This document shows, piece after piece, positions 35,994-44,522 of a stretch of DNA of 64,000 nt. A model generated the notes under the pieces. It was not told where the DNA came from and searched no databases. It was given only the letters and a program-made list of their open reading frames with translations. The position numbers and the translations under genes are program-made. Every line of letters begins with the position of its first letter. The stretch's first letter is position 1. The DNA is from Lachnospiraceae bacterium AC2029 (GTDB lineage Bacteria > Bacillota > Clostridia > Lachnospirales > Lachnospiraceae): positions 496,001 to 560,000 of the forward strand of contig JNLK01000001.1 of the NCBI GenBank assembly GCA_000703065.1, read 5' to 3'.

Positions 35994-38393
35994 TCAGTCA
36001 TTCTGATTCCGTATATAGACTCGCTGTTTTCCGTACACCTTATCCTTAAAGGTTCCATTCTTTTCCCAGCCCTCTATACGCTGCATAACTGCATTTAAAG
36101 CGTATGAATCTGCCATCCGGAGATCCCCAGGTGTCTTCCCTAGGCATTCCACCCATATTTCCATGTTGCTGACGTGACTCCTCAGCTTTGTCCCTTTGGG
36201 CTGCGTAGGGTCCTCCGGATCACGAATATAATTACGTCGTGAATAGATATCCCAGTCATACCAGCCTTCCGGCAGAAGCTGTGAAAGATAGGTACGAATC
36301 AATCCCTCCCGGTCATCCACCTCTAAAACCATCCGCTGTTCTTTTCTGGCAAGTTCTTCCAACTCATAGGAGAGATAAAGCGGTTCCCCGGCCTCAGCCA
36401 ATTCTCTGACCTCGGCCCATACCTGCTTTATCGTTTCTTCATCCATGTCCCATGGTTTCTTCTCCCCCTGACCACTGACTCTCACATTCCAGAATCGACG
36501 ATTTCCGGTGATATCCCTGAGATACCCCTTCTCCGAATTTGTCGTTCCAAAGAAAATACACTGCCGGGGATGCGGTGTTACTCTTCTGCCAAAGCTAGCG
36601 CGGAAGTTATCGTCTTGCCGGGATATAAATGCTTTTACCCGTTCCAGATCTGCTTTCTTCATGCCTGCCATTTCTGATATCTCCTGGATCCAAAATCCCT
36701 GAAGTTTCTCGGCTGCCGTCTTATCATTCATATCCGTGATCGCGAGGCTGTCGGAATACCAGTCCATCCCTAATTTCGAAATGAACGTACTTTTCCCGAT
36801 TCCCTGAGGACCGTTCAAAACAAGAATGTAATCAAACTTGATACCCGGATGGTACACGCGCATATATGCTGCACAAAGTGTTTTTCGCGTAACCGCCCGT
36901 ACATAGGCGTTATTCTCTGCCCCGAGGTAGTCAACCATCAGCCGTTCCACTCGTTCCTCTCCATCCCAGAGCGGTAATGATTCAAACATGTTATGAATCG
37001 GATGGTAGCTCCGATCATCAGCAACTTTTGTCACCGCTGTCAGATAGTTTCTCTGGGAAAAGGGTCCATAGGTCGCATCCACGTAACTAACCAACTGAGC
37101 ATCATCCGCGTCTCTCCAGAATCTGGTCGGATGATTCCAGGGAACCTCTCCGATAATCTCCATCCCGTCCGCCAGACGATTGAACACAATATTTTTTAAA
37201 AGCGGATCGTTCTGCAGGATCAGGATGATATTCTGAAGTGCATTCTCGACCTTCATCGTTTTGGGGTTATATGTCAGTTTCTTTTTCCATTCGTTATCCG
37301 TTTTCTCCCCAGGGAGTTCCTCAGCAGGATCCCCTGACGCTTCATCCGGAAGTGTCTCCGGGTCATCCTGAAAATCCGCTGCAGCAGATTCACTTTTCTC
37401 TTTAAAGATCTGCAATTTTACCTGTTCGTCCTTTGCCGCAAAATCAGCCATTTTTGAAAAGGACGACTTATCATCCCCTCCTCCGAACTTGTGGATTCTT
37501 ACAATATCGAACGCATTGCAGAGCTTCATACACGCCGGATCTGAAGCATGATGACTGTAAATAAACTTTCCGTCCTGCTTTACCTCTACACCTGCTCCGC
37601 TGTCTGAAGGAATGTAATGATAACGGTTCTCTCCTGCAGCCTCATAGATATCTGCAAGGAACGTATCGACCGCCTTCTGGATCGGGTAATACACCCTGTT
37701 AAATACTCCGACGATTCCATCTTTGGTCAGTGGATCCTGAGCCTTCGCACCTCCAACCGACTTCGCCACGCTTTCCCTGGATGAAGTCGGAAGCAATGTC
37801 GGATCCTTCCATTCCGGATGTGCTTCCAATACCATATCCGGATCCATCCACGGTTTCTTTACCTCACAGAAGAGATAGTCTCCATCCATCGGGCAACTGG
37901 GCCAGTACATAAGCTGATTTGCCCGATAGGAGCATTCATCAAACATATCCATCCCCAGATCCTTTGCCAGATACCGTGAAACAGCTATAAACTCTTCCGG
38001 CGTCACATCTCTGGTAAGCGGTACGATCACCCTTGCTCTCGGTGAATCCGGAGTAGAACTATGCGTGGAATAAAGAACTGCACCATATGGCATCAGATTT
38101 TCAAAACCATCTACAAATTCTTTTGTCAGCTTGTCGCCATCCAGAGTAATCATGGAACGGGAAAGCACCTTATCGATCTGTCTTCGTCCTTCCTTTAACT
38201 GCCCGGCGACAAAGCCACCATGGTCTTTCGCCGTATCTCTGTCGCTCTTCTTCATGTTTCGATAATCCTCAACCGTCTCCGCTGTACGAAGCGGATTGAG
38301 CAGGCGCTGAACAAGAGCTTCCCAGCTGACTGTTTTGTTTACCCATTTCTTTGCTCGACTGCTATTGCCATAGGCAATATTTAACTCCCTCAT
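35994..38393 (-). CDS. VapE-family primase-helicase (virulence-associated E)
   Basis: A 799-residue replication protein. The N-terminal ~300 residues form a primase-like region with VTPEEFIAVSRYLAKDLGMD and the CSYRANQLMYWPSC block. The C-terminal superfamily 3-like ATPase has Walker A LVLNGPQGIGKSTFISKLG near residue 530, and IQEISEMAGMKKADLERVKA. It also has SRQDDNFRASFGRRVTPHPR and IFFGTTNSEKGYLRDITGNR, all diagnostic of VapE. Its ATG overlaps the small upstream ORF. It probably starts replication at the nearby repeat region. Identification firm. Confidence 0.9.
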   Translation of the reverse strand: MRELNIAYGNSSRAKKWVNKTVSWEALVQRLLNPLRTAETVEDYRNMKKSDRDTAKDHGGFVAGQLKEGRRQIDKVLSRSMITLDGDKLTKEFVDGFENLMPYGAVLYSTHSSTPDSPRARVIVPLTRDVTPEEFIAVSRYLAKDLGMDMFDECSYRANQLMYWPSCPMDGDYLFCEVKKPWMDPDMVLEAHPEWKDPTLLPTSSRESVAKSVGGAKAQDPLTKDGIVGVFNRVYYPIQKAVDTFLADIYEAAGENRYHYIPSDSGAGVEVKQDGKFIYSHHASDPACMKLCNAFDIVRIHKFGGGDDKSSFSKMADFAAKDEQVKLQIFKEKSESAAADFQDDPETLPDEASGDPAEELPGEKTDNEWKKKLTYNPKTMKVENALQNIILILQNDPLLKNIVFNRLADGMEIIGEVPWNHPTRFWRDADDAQLVSYVDATYGPFSQRNYLTAVTKVADDRSYHPIHNMFESLPLWDGEERVERLMVDYLGAENNAYVRAVTRKTLCAAYMRVYHPGIKFDYILVLNGPQGIGKSTFISKLGMDWYSDSLAITDMNDKTAAEKLQGFWIQEISEMAGMKKADLERVKAFISRQDDNFRASFGRRVTPHPRQCIFFGTTNSEKGYLRDITGNRRFWNVRVSGQGEKKPWDMDEETIKQVWAEVRELAEAGEPLYLSYELEELARKEQRMVLEVDDREGLIRTYLSQLLPEGWYDWDIYSRRNYIRDPEDPTQPKGTKLRSHVSNMEIWVECLGKTPGDLRMADSYALNAVMQRIEGWEKNGTFKDKVYGKQRVYIRNQND

Positions 38394-38563
38394 TCTTCAT
38401 CCTCCGTTTTATCTTTCTTCTTCCGTTTGTTCTTTGATTTCTTTTTTTGTCTATTTTTTTCCTGAAGCAACTGTTTCTCTTTCTCTTCCTTCATGACATG
38501 TTTTAAAGCCTGAAAAACAGTAGGATCTCTGTAATGCTCTGCGTTATAGCTCAGCTCATCCAC
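38390..38563 (-). CDS. 57-residue Lys-rich small protein, GTG start
   Basis: GTG at 38563 opens a frame reading MDELSYNAEHYRDPTVFQAL, followed by a very basic tail with KKKSKNKRKKK, ending DKTEDEE. The stop overlaps the VapE ATG by four bases and the start lies inside the previous gene's 3' end, with GGAGG ten bases upstream. The tight packing between both neighbours supports it as a real gene. Possibly a DNA-binding helper of VapE. Confidence 0.6.
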   Translation of the reverse strand: MDELSYNAEHYRDPTVFQALKHVMKEEKEKQLLQEKNRQKKKSKNKRKKKDKTEDEE

Positions 38564-38895
38564 GCATCATCCACCTCCATTTCACAAAACAGTAAATAGT
38601 TTGCCGTTGCTTTTCGGCTCAGACTTTTTCTCTCACTTTGATTCCCTGCCGGATCACCACCCGGATCCCAGTCAGCCGGTACATTTCCCCTGTCCTGACC
38701 AAATGTTTCTACCTGCGTCCGGTAATATTCCCGAAGAAGAAACAGATGCATACACAGCTCTTCCTTTGCCTGATCGGTACAGTACTGCTTTATCAGTGAA
38801 AAGAGTTTTTTTGCCCTTTTCTGTGTACACGGGAAGAATCTATGTACATGAATCACCATCTGGCCATTTGGATATTTGATATAAAGTTCTTTCAT
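38551..38895 (-). CDS. hypothetical protein in replication module
   Basis: A 114-residue protein, starting MKELYIKYPNGQMVIHVHRF. It contains a basic helical part (CTQKRAKKLFSLIKQYCTDQ) and LHLFLLREYYRTQV-like helices; the C-terminus LLFCEMEVDDAWMS is acidic. The start at 38895 follows GGAGGG at six bases. Its leader carries the 66-bp repeat at 38921-38986. Function not recognised; position suggests a replication accessory. Confidence 0.65.
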   Translation of the reverse strand: MKELYIKYPNGQMVIHVHRFFPCTQKRAKKLFSLIKQYCTDQAKEELCMHLFLLREYYRTQVETFGQDRGNVPADWDPGGDPAGNQSERKSLSRKATANYLLFCEMEVDDAWMS

Positions 38896-38920
38896 CGACC
38901 GCCCTCCTTGCATGAGAATT

Positions 38921-38986
38921 AATCCCCTCAAGGTACAGTCGAAAAAATAGGCGTTTTTTTCTCACGAAATGAAAAATAATTAAAAA
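38921..38986 (-). repeat. 66-bp leader repeat, copy 1
   Basis: Nearly identical to 43658-43725. On the minus strand both contain TTTCGTGAGAA and CGACTGTACC exactly 17 bases apart, with an A-run/T-run hairpin between. Each copy ends 26-28 bases before a gene start. This one follows directly on a terminator, so it may be a promoter used by an element-encoded sigma-like factor, or an antitermination site. Confidence 0.7.
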
Positions 38987-39034
38987 AAATACCTGTCTAA
39001 AAATCGCTATCATTGCGTACTTCAGACAGGTATT
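38982..39034 (-). terminator. terminator after DNA polymerase gene
   Basis: Eleven-base perfect arms (38988-38998 and 39024-39034) with a 25-base loop, followed on the minus strand by a run of T. It lies 18 bases after the polymerase stop and just before repeat copy 1. Confidence 0.75.
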
Positions 39035-39051
39035 CAAACCCGGGTATTAAC

Positions 39052-41016
39052 TTATAATTTCAAGTAAAATCCATCCTCACAAATATATCCATCCGCCCTG
39101 AGATTAAGTCCGTCTATCCAGGGTGGAGTCTGGCTCATTTTATCGCTAATCTCCTCTACCGTTACGCTTTCCGGGCACTCAATGATCAGTTCATCATGAA
39201 CATGGGCACAAATACGATAGCTCCTCATTGAACTCATAGCATAAGCAAGAATGTCCCGACTGATTGCCTGGACGATATTCTCTACAAATTTCGGGCCATA
39301 ACTTTCAATCAGCGTCCATTTCTTTTGTCCATCCAAACCGTAATACTCCACCGCTTCTCCTCCAAATCTATTCATCCCAATACGCGGGCGAATATATGTG
39401 AGGTCTCTACCTGAGGGTAGCCGGATCATAAGATTTTTGTTTCTGCTGAAAATAAAGACCTTCCCTACTTTTGTTGTTTCCCCATCACTCACCGCTTTCT
39501 TCACCGCGCGATCCACTTCCCACCAGAACTGAACGATCTTCGGATTGGCTCTGCGCCATGAGGTCACAAGTGGCTGGAGTTCTTCCTTTTCGAGCCCCAT
39601 TTCGAGAGCGCCCATGGCCGAAAGCGCCCCGACAGAACCCCCATAACCAAGTGCTAATTCTGCTATCTTACCCTTTTGTCGCAGTTCACTATTTATGCCG
39701 TGCTTTTCCACCGGGACGTGGAACATTTGACTGGCGCTGGCACAATAAATATCTTTCCCCTCAAGGAACGCCTGAATCCTCCACCCTTCTCCGGCCAGGA
39801 AGGATAGCACCCGTGCTTCAATGGCAGAAAAATCAGATACAATAAAGTGGTACCCATCCGCCGGAATGAATGCTGTTCGAATTAGTTCCGACAGCACAGA
39901 AGGAATCGAATCATACAGCATATCTACTGTCTCATAATTACCGGCACGGACCAATTCCCTTGCATCTGCCAGATCATCCATGTGATTTTGAGGCAGGTTC
40001 TGAAGATTGATGTATCGCCCTGCCCACCTGCCGGTTCGATTAGCTCCGTAAAACTGAAACATTCCGTGAACTCTTCCATCGTTGCAAACCGCATTCTGCA
40101 TCGCCAGATATTTCTTCACAGAGGACTTCGCCAGATTCTGCCGAATGGTCAGGACCCTTTTTACATCTTCATCCGTTGTTGTTTGAATCAGTTCTTTTAC
40201 CGCTTTCTTGTCCAAAGAATCCGTTTTGACCTCCCTCTTATCAAGCCACCCCCGAAGTTGCTGCACACTGTTCGGGTTCTCTAAGCCTGTAAGAGTGTTG
40301 ATCTCATTTGTCAGTTCCTCTCTGGATCTATCATCAAACTCTACCGCCTGTTCCACCAAAACTTCATCTACACAAATTCCACGATCATTGATCTCCTGAT
40401 CAATCCAATACTCTTTCCAGATCGTTGAAGGAACTGGATGATACGAAAGTGCATTCTGTATAGCAAGTTCCACCTCAACATCCCGCTTGTTATATGCCTT
40501 AAATGTTTCCCACATTTCCGGCGCATGTTCTGGCAGGTTTCTTGTTCTTCCACCATTTGCTTTTGTTGGATTGCATGGAACAGAAAAAAATCTGATCAGA
40601 TTCTTTCCCTCATCCATCTTCCGATCTTCCAGTTCAAGTGCCTCACCTGCCATTTTCAATGACATGGGATATCCTGCATATCCCGACCAGACCATCGTAC
40701 ATTTCCAGGAGGATGGATTCAAATAGGTGGTCTGTATCAATCCCTCATGCCTACGGTGTAACCAGAAGGATAGACAGATTCTTTCAAATGCAGCGTTAAA
40801 CGCCCACTTTATCACATCTTCGGAAATGATTGCTTTAAGGATATCTTCCGGAAGATCTTCTCCGCATGCCAGATCAATCACCTTTGGTTCCATACCATCT
40901 ACACTATATCCAAAAAGAAGAATCTCAAACGCCGGCGATTCTGCATAACGATATACTCCGGATGCTGAAAGGTCCACATCCGAATAGGTTTCCAGGTCTA
41001 TTGATATCTGCTTCAT
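39052..41016 (-). CDS. phage-type family A DNA polymerase
   Basis: A 654-residue polymerase. The N-terminal 3'-5' exonuclease domain has SIDLETYSDVDLS (Asp and Glu ligands). The polymerase part shows motif A in VSDFSAIEARVLSFLAGEGW, the O-helix region with ELRQKGKIAELALGYGGSVG, and motif C VHDELIIE near residue 607. The length and missing 5'-3' nuclease domain match polymerases of Firmicute phages. GGAGGTGACGA precedes the ATG. A dedicated replicative polymerase is unusual for a conjugative element. Confidence 0.92.
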   Translation of the reverse strand: MKQISIDLETYSDVDLSASGVYRYAESPAFEILLFGYSVDGMEPKVIDLACGEDLPEDILKAIISEDVIKWAFNAAFERICLSFWLHRRHEGLIQTTYLNPSSWKCTMVWSGYAGYPMSLKMAGEALELEDRKMDEGKNLIRFFSVPCNPTKANGGRTRNLPEHAPEMWETFKAYNKRDVEVELAIQNALSYHPVPSTIWKEYWIDQEINDRGICVDEVLVEQAVEFDDRSREELTNEINTLTGLENPNSVQQLRGWLDKREVKTDSLDKKAVKELIQTTTDEDVKRVLTIRQNLAKSSVKKYLAMQNAVCNDGRVHGMFQFYGANRTGRWAGRYINLQNLPQNHMDDLADARELVRAGNYETVDMLYDSIPSVLSELIRTAFIPADGYHFIVSDFSAIEARVLSFLAGEGWRIQAFLEGKDIYCASASQMFHVPVEKHGINSELRQKGKIAELALGYGGSVGALSAMGALEMGLEKEELQPLVTSWRRANPKIVQFWWEVDRAVKKAVSDGETTKVGKVFIFSRNKNLMIRLPSGRDLTYIRPRIGMNRFGGEAVEYYGLDGQKKWTLIESYGPKFVENIVQAISRDILAYAMSSMRSYRICAHVHDELIIECPESVTVEEISDKMSQTPPWIDGLNLRADGYICEDGFYLKL

Positions 41017-41105
41017 TCGTCACCTCCACAACTCATGCGAATTTCAAGAAATACGGCGGAAGTATCCCCTCCGCCGTAATGGAAGAAATATGCACATCGT
41101 TTTGT

Positions 41106-41675
41106 CTACGTCAGGAAATCGTAATCATCCACGTCGAAATCGTCATCAAAGTCCTCTTCTGCGCTGATGTGGCCACCAAGCGGTTCTCCGTCCTTCAGCT
41201 TCTGCAGATTATTGAGTCCGCAGGCAATGCCCCGGCTTGTTTCAGTGTTGAAGGCGTAGAAGTTCATGGACACACGTCCGTATACTCCACTGTACACCTC
41301 GGTATGATCCAGGATCGGCTGGCGATTGGCATCTACAATCCCCGGTGCAGTTGAGGAATATGCATTTACAAAGTAACTGTCTCTATATGCCTCGTCATCC
41401 GGATGTTCCAGATCCCCATCCCTAAGCGGTGTCTTGATTGCATCAAGAGGCGGAATCGTCTTTCCATTTCCCTTCAACTTACTCTCACCCTCCTCATATG
41501 CCGCCTGGATTGCCTTCTTAATTGCCTCAATCGTACGCTTGTCACTTTTCGGAATGATCACACTTACCGAGTACTTCGGCTTACCGTCACTAATCGCTTT
41601 GGGCTCCCATACATTTGCATAAGACCACCTTGTTATCCCTGTCTTTACTTTCGTTACAAACTCTTCGTTTTTCAT
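41106..41675 (-). CDS. DUF2815 protein (phage SSB-like)
   Basis: A 189-residue protein with the DUF2815 pattern: TRWSYANVWEPKAISDGKPK, YSVSVIIPKSDK, KGNGKTIPPLDAIKTPLRDG and an acidic C-terminus rich in Asp. It is normally found between DUF2800 and the DNA polymerase in phage replication clusters, as here, and is thought to bind single-stranded DNA. The stop of the DUF2800 gene is directly upstream. Confidence 0.88.
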   Translation of the reverse strand: MKNEEFVTKVKTGITRWSYANVWEPKAISDGKPKYSVSVIIPKSDKRTIEAIKKAIQAAYEEGESKLKGNGKTIPPLDAIKTPLRDGDLEHPDDEAYRDSYFVNAYSSTAPGIVDANRQPILDHTEVYSGVYGRVSMNFYAFNTETSRGIACGLNNLQKLKDGEPLGGHISAEEDFDDDFDVDDYDFLT

Positions 41676-42817
41676 TACTCAGTCTCCTCCTTAAATTCTT
41701 CTTCTGCTGTTTTCTTCATTTCCGGGCGCGAATCCTCAACAGGAACCAGCGTCGGTTTCCCTGCCGGTTTCACAATGAGTTTTCCCAGCAGCTTATTAAA
41801 CCTTGTCTTACCGAGCAGCTTTGTCATGTCTGTAATCCCGAGAACCTTCAGTTCATAAGGATCATAACCGGCTGCCTTAACTGCCTTTGCAACTGCTAAT
41901 TCATCCTTGTACTTTCTCTTACTCTGCCCCTCGACGATCTTCCATCCGTTCCAGGACTTGCCATCTAATGCAGCTTTCAGTGCATATTCCTTCACACTCT
42001 CTGCCCAACTGATCATCCCTTCAAGTTTAGGCAGTAATTCTTCAATCTCCCGGTCCTCTAATGTGGACGGAGGCCGGAAGTCATATTTTGCTTCTTCCAT
42101 CGCCTGTTCAGCACGCTTACGACAGTTATTTCGAATCTTACAGAACCGGCAATGATCCCCGGCACGATACTCACCACCTCCTTTCAGTGCAAGAGCTGCT
42201 GCAGGTTTCAATACCTCTTCTCCCCATCGAAGCAGATCTCCCTTATCCACGGTAACGGAAGAAACATTCTCCCTTCGCGGCTGGAATATCGTCATGGTTA
42301 CCGTATCGATATCATAGAGGAAATCATAGACCAGGAGTGCTCCCAGGGCGTAACAGGCAAGCTGTGCATTGACTTTCTTTGTGTCTCCGGCACTAACTGC
42401 CACCCCGGAACCATACTTGAAATCAATGATGTGGAGATTTCCATCTGCAACGATTACACAGTCTGCCGTTCCGAACATCCCCTCTCCGTATTCTGTCATG
42501 TCCAGCTTTTGCTCAACCATAACCACCGGATCCAAACACTTTTCTTTTGCTTCAATGATCTGCCCCGCAACGAAGGTCATATAATCGTCTGTATAGATCT
42601 CCATTTCCTGGTCGTACCATGTCAGGTTCTCTCTTGGATCCGAAACTCTCTCTCCCAAATAAGATCTCAGTTTATACTCACACAGGGCATGCGCATCCGT
42701 GCCCTGTGCTGCATATTCCGAGCTCTCATCCGGTAATTTTGCGTTCTCCATCGCCGATGGCGGACATGCAATGATCCGGCTCATCGAGGATGGAGATAAA
42801 ATCGAATGATCAGCCAT
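41675..42817 (-). CDS. DUF2800 phage nuclease (PD-(D/E)XK type)
   Basis: A 380-residue protein of the DUF2800 family, related to RecB/Cas4-like nucleases. Visible are the start HSILSPSSMSRIIACPPSAM, the nuclease core GTADCVIVADGNLHIIDFKY (D...DxK) and a Cys cluster HCRFCKIRNNCRKRA. The latter could bind a metal or iron-sulphur centre. It overlaps DUF2815 and the upstream hypothetical gene by a few bases. A role in end processing or recombination during replication is inferred. Confidence 0.87.
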   Translation of the reverse strand: MADHSILSPSSMSRIIACPPSAMENAKLPDESSEYAAQGTDAHALCEYKLRSYLGERVSDPRENLTWYDQEMEIYTDDYMTFVAGQIIEAKEKCLDPVVMVEQKLDMTEYGEGMFGTADCVIVADGNLHIIDFKYGSGVAVSAGDTKKVNAQLACYALGALLVYDFLYDIDTVTMTIFQPRRENVSSVTVDKGDLLRWGEEVLKPAAALALKGGGEYRAGDHCRFCKIRNNCRKRAEQAMEEAKYDFRPPSTLEDREIEELLPKLEGMISWAESVKEYALKAALDGKSWNGWKIVEGQSKRKYKDELAVAKAVKAAGYDPYELKVLGITDMTKLLGKTRFNKLLGKLIVKPAGKPTLVPVEDSRPEMKKTAEEEFKEETE

Positions 42818-43439
42818 CTGTCAGTCCCTCCGCTTCCGCAACCAATGCGGCATAATCCTTCGGATCCACCTGTCCAAGTGTCTTTGCACCGTACCTGGCC
42901 AGAAGATTCTTAATCTCCTGTTCAAAACCTGCTTTGGCGATTCTGTTAAGGATCACCCGGACATCTTCCTTTTTCATCGTCCGAGTATCTGTTGTTTCGC
43001 TCTTTTCCGCCGTTTTCTCGGTAGCTTCCATATCCTGCTTTTTTCCTTCAGGCTCTTCCTGCTTTCCTTCAGCCTCTGTATCCGACTTCTCATCCGGGGA
43101 ATCTATATTCTCTGAAGCCTCATCCCAATCCTCATCATCATCCGGATCAAGCTGATCATCCATCTCCTCTTCAGACTGAGCACCGAAAATCCTTTTAATA
43201 AGCTCATCTTCCGATTTGCTGGCTTTCCGCGTAAACGGGGTCTTTGTATCCACGGCCACATATCCGCCAAGTTCCTGGCATTCTTCGATTGCTTCAACTA
43301 TTCTGGGAGAAAACAATGTATAGGTAAACTTCACAACTCCCTCTTCATCGACTACCTTTCGCAACTCACGAACACTGTCCAAAAGTTCATCCAACAACCT
43401 CATAGTGTTTGTAATTACTTCATCTCCTCTTTTACTCAT
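42810..43439 (-). CDS. hypothetical acidic protein in replication module
   Basis: A 209-residue protein of three parts. The N-terminal ~80 residues are ordered (LLDELLDSVRELRKVVDEEG, SPRIVEAIEECQELGGYVAV), then an acidic Asp/Glu/Ser linker follows (about 95-150). The C-terminal helical piece (VILNRIAKAGFEQEIKNLLA, then GAKTLGQVDPKDYAALVAEA) resembles small domains seen in other phage replication proteins. No firm family. It is co-translated with DUF2800 and the small gene upstream. Confidence 0.65.
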   Translation of the reverse strand: MSKRGDEVITNTMRLLDELLDSVRELRKVVDEEGVVKFTYTLFSPRIVEAIEECQELGGYVAVDTKTPFTRKASKSEDELIKRIFGAQSEEEMDDQLDPDDDEDWDEASENIDSPDEKSDTEAEGKQEEPEGKKQDMEATEKTAEKSETTDTRTMKKEDVRVILNRIAKAGFEQEIKNLLARYGAKTLGQVDPKDYAALVAEAEGLTDG

Positions 43440-43630
43440 AATTCATTCTCCTTTACTTCTTCAATGTTTACTGTTTCAACTGTTTTTCCGGGTGTCAGTA
43501 GATAGACATTTGTGTATCCGCCAAAAAGGAATCTCAGAATTCTTGTCGGAATTCTGGCTCTTGCTCCTCTAAGCACGGTATTGTCTCTGCCATACTCATC
43601 CACCACACGGATCGTTACTTTGTGCTTCAT
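43436..43630 (-). CDS. 64-residue hypothetical protein
   Basis: A small basic protein, MKHKVTIRVVDEYGRDNTVL, then RGARARIPTRILRFLFG and YLLTPGKTVETVNIEEV. GGAGAA lies eight to ten bases before the ATG at 43630; the open frame upstream runs into the 66-bp repeat. Its stop overlaps the next gene. Function unknown. Confidence 0.65.
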   Translation of the reverse strand: MKHKVTIRVVDEYGRDNTVLRGARARIPTRILRFLFGGYTNVYLLTPGKTVETVNIEEVKENEL

Positions 43631-43657
43631 TTTATTATTCTCCTTTCCGGAAGGATT

Positions 43658-43725
43658 TATCCCTCCAAGGTACAGTCGAAAAAAAATGGCGTTTTTTCTC
43701 ACGAAATGAAAATATTTTTAAAAAT
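43658..43725 (-). repeat. 66-bp leader repeat, copy 2
   Basis: Second copy of the element at 38921-38986, lying between the sigma-like gene and the 64-residue gene and overlapping the end of the former. The minus strand has TTTCGTGAGAA and CGACTGTACC with 17 bases between, as in copy 1. A third, shorter match (TTCCGTGAGAA) lies just after the leftward promoter at 45356-45366. Confidence 0.7.
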
Positions 43726-44266
43726 TGTTTTTGATATACATCATTGCATCAGAAATCCTTCTATAAATCGTCGCAGAACTAAGTCCAGATTCCTTGATAA
43801 CATCCTGAAGATCTCTCTTCTTCAGTTTGATTTCGATTAGGCAGTAGCGTTCTTCCTCCGAAAGTTCATCAACGACCTCATAAAATCTTTCGACACACGG
43901 TTCTCTCTTCTGTGCAAGATTCGCAATTTCCTCGGCGACAGGTGATCGATCCATATCGTTATCCGGATTATCTGAACCCTGATCGAGTGAAAACACATAA
44001 TTCTTCGGCACGGTTTCCCCAGGATGCGCCTGTTCCCACTCTTTTATCAGTTCCCTTTCTTTTTTCGTTCTCCGCGGTTTACTGTTCTTCAGATTATTTT
44101 CAACCTCCTGGTCATCTAAATGATGTAAATACTGGATCATCTCCTTTGTCACAGGCCTATTGTCAACCGGTGAATAATCTCCGGCTTTGATCACAATCGT
44201 CTTTCCGTTCTGGTCAGTATAACTGTATGTCTCCCTTTTATTTGACTCCGTTTTTCTGAATCTCAT
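43718..44266 (-). CDS. phage-like sigma-factor-type regulator
   Basis: A 182-residue protein. Residues 1-60 (MRFRKTESNKRETYSYTDQN, VTKEMIQYLHHLDDQEVENN) are closely similar to the short protein at 44523-44726. The C-terminal ~70 residues form a sigma region 4-like domain: VDELSEEERYCLIEIKLKKR, DLQDVIKESGLSSATIYRRI. The start at 44266 has AAGGGA seven bases before it, and that site is inside a strong inverted repeat. It may recognise element-specific promoters such as the 66-bp repeats. Confidence 0.75.
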   Translation of the reverse strand: MRFRKTESNKRETYSYTDQNGKTIVIKAGDYSPVDNRPVTKEMIQYLHHLDDQEVENNLKNSKPRRTKKERELIKEWEQAHPGETVPKNYVFSLDQGSDNPDNDMDRSPVAEEIANLAQKREPCVERFYEVVDELSEEERYCLIEIKLKKRDLQDVIKESGLSSATIYRRISDAMMYIKNNF

Positions 44267-44272
44267 AAGTAT

Positions 44273-44427
44273 ATCCCTTGCCTTTCCGCCGTGGCCGACA
44301 GCGGGCAAGGGATTCCGGAGTTTCCTGCTTATCTTCTTTCGTGAGAAGAACACACCAAGCAAAGGTTACCCCTTTTGCCTGAGATCGCACCCAATGTCGA
44401 TCTCCTGCAAAAATGTATCCCTTGCCC
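44273..44427 (-). promoter_or_regulatory. candidate ribosome-site switch in sigma-like gene leader
   Basis: On the minus strand GGGCAAGGGAT (44427-44417), ATCCCTTGCCC (44313-44303) and GGCAAGGGAT (44282-44273) follow in order. The middle segment can pair with either neighbour: 11 bases with the first, 10 with the third. The third contains the AAGGGA ribosome site, seven bases before the ATG at 44266. The two folds exclude each other, so the site could be hidden or freed. The 44428-44522 remainder shows nothing else. Confidence 0.5.
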
Positions 44428-44522
44428 TGGTTGTACTTCCCACGGCCTTTTAATTTTATATTCGGTTACAGCTATCACGCCAGCTGCCAGCATTTACCTT
44501 TAGCCTGTATTACAATCATCTC

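Noticed and set aside
44329-44493. 54-codon frame in the sigma-like gene leader
   Set aside because: Poor ribosome site spacing and overlap with the RNA switch segments; composition not protein-like. A leader peptide cannot be excluded.
44273-44522. Group II intron or retron-like RNA
   Set aside because: Only short inverted repeats are present; no reverse transcriptase gene and no domain V-like hairpin.
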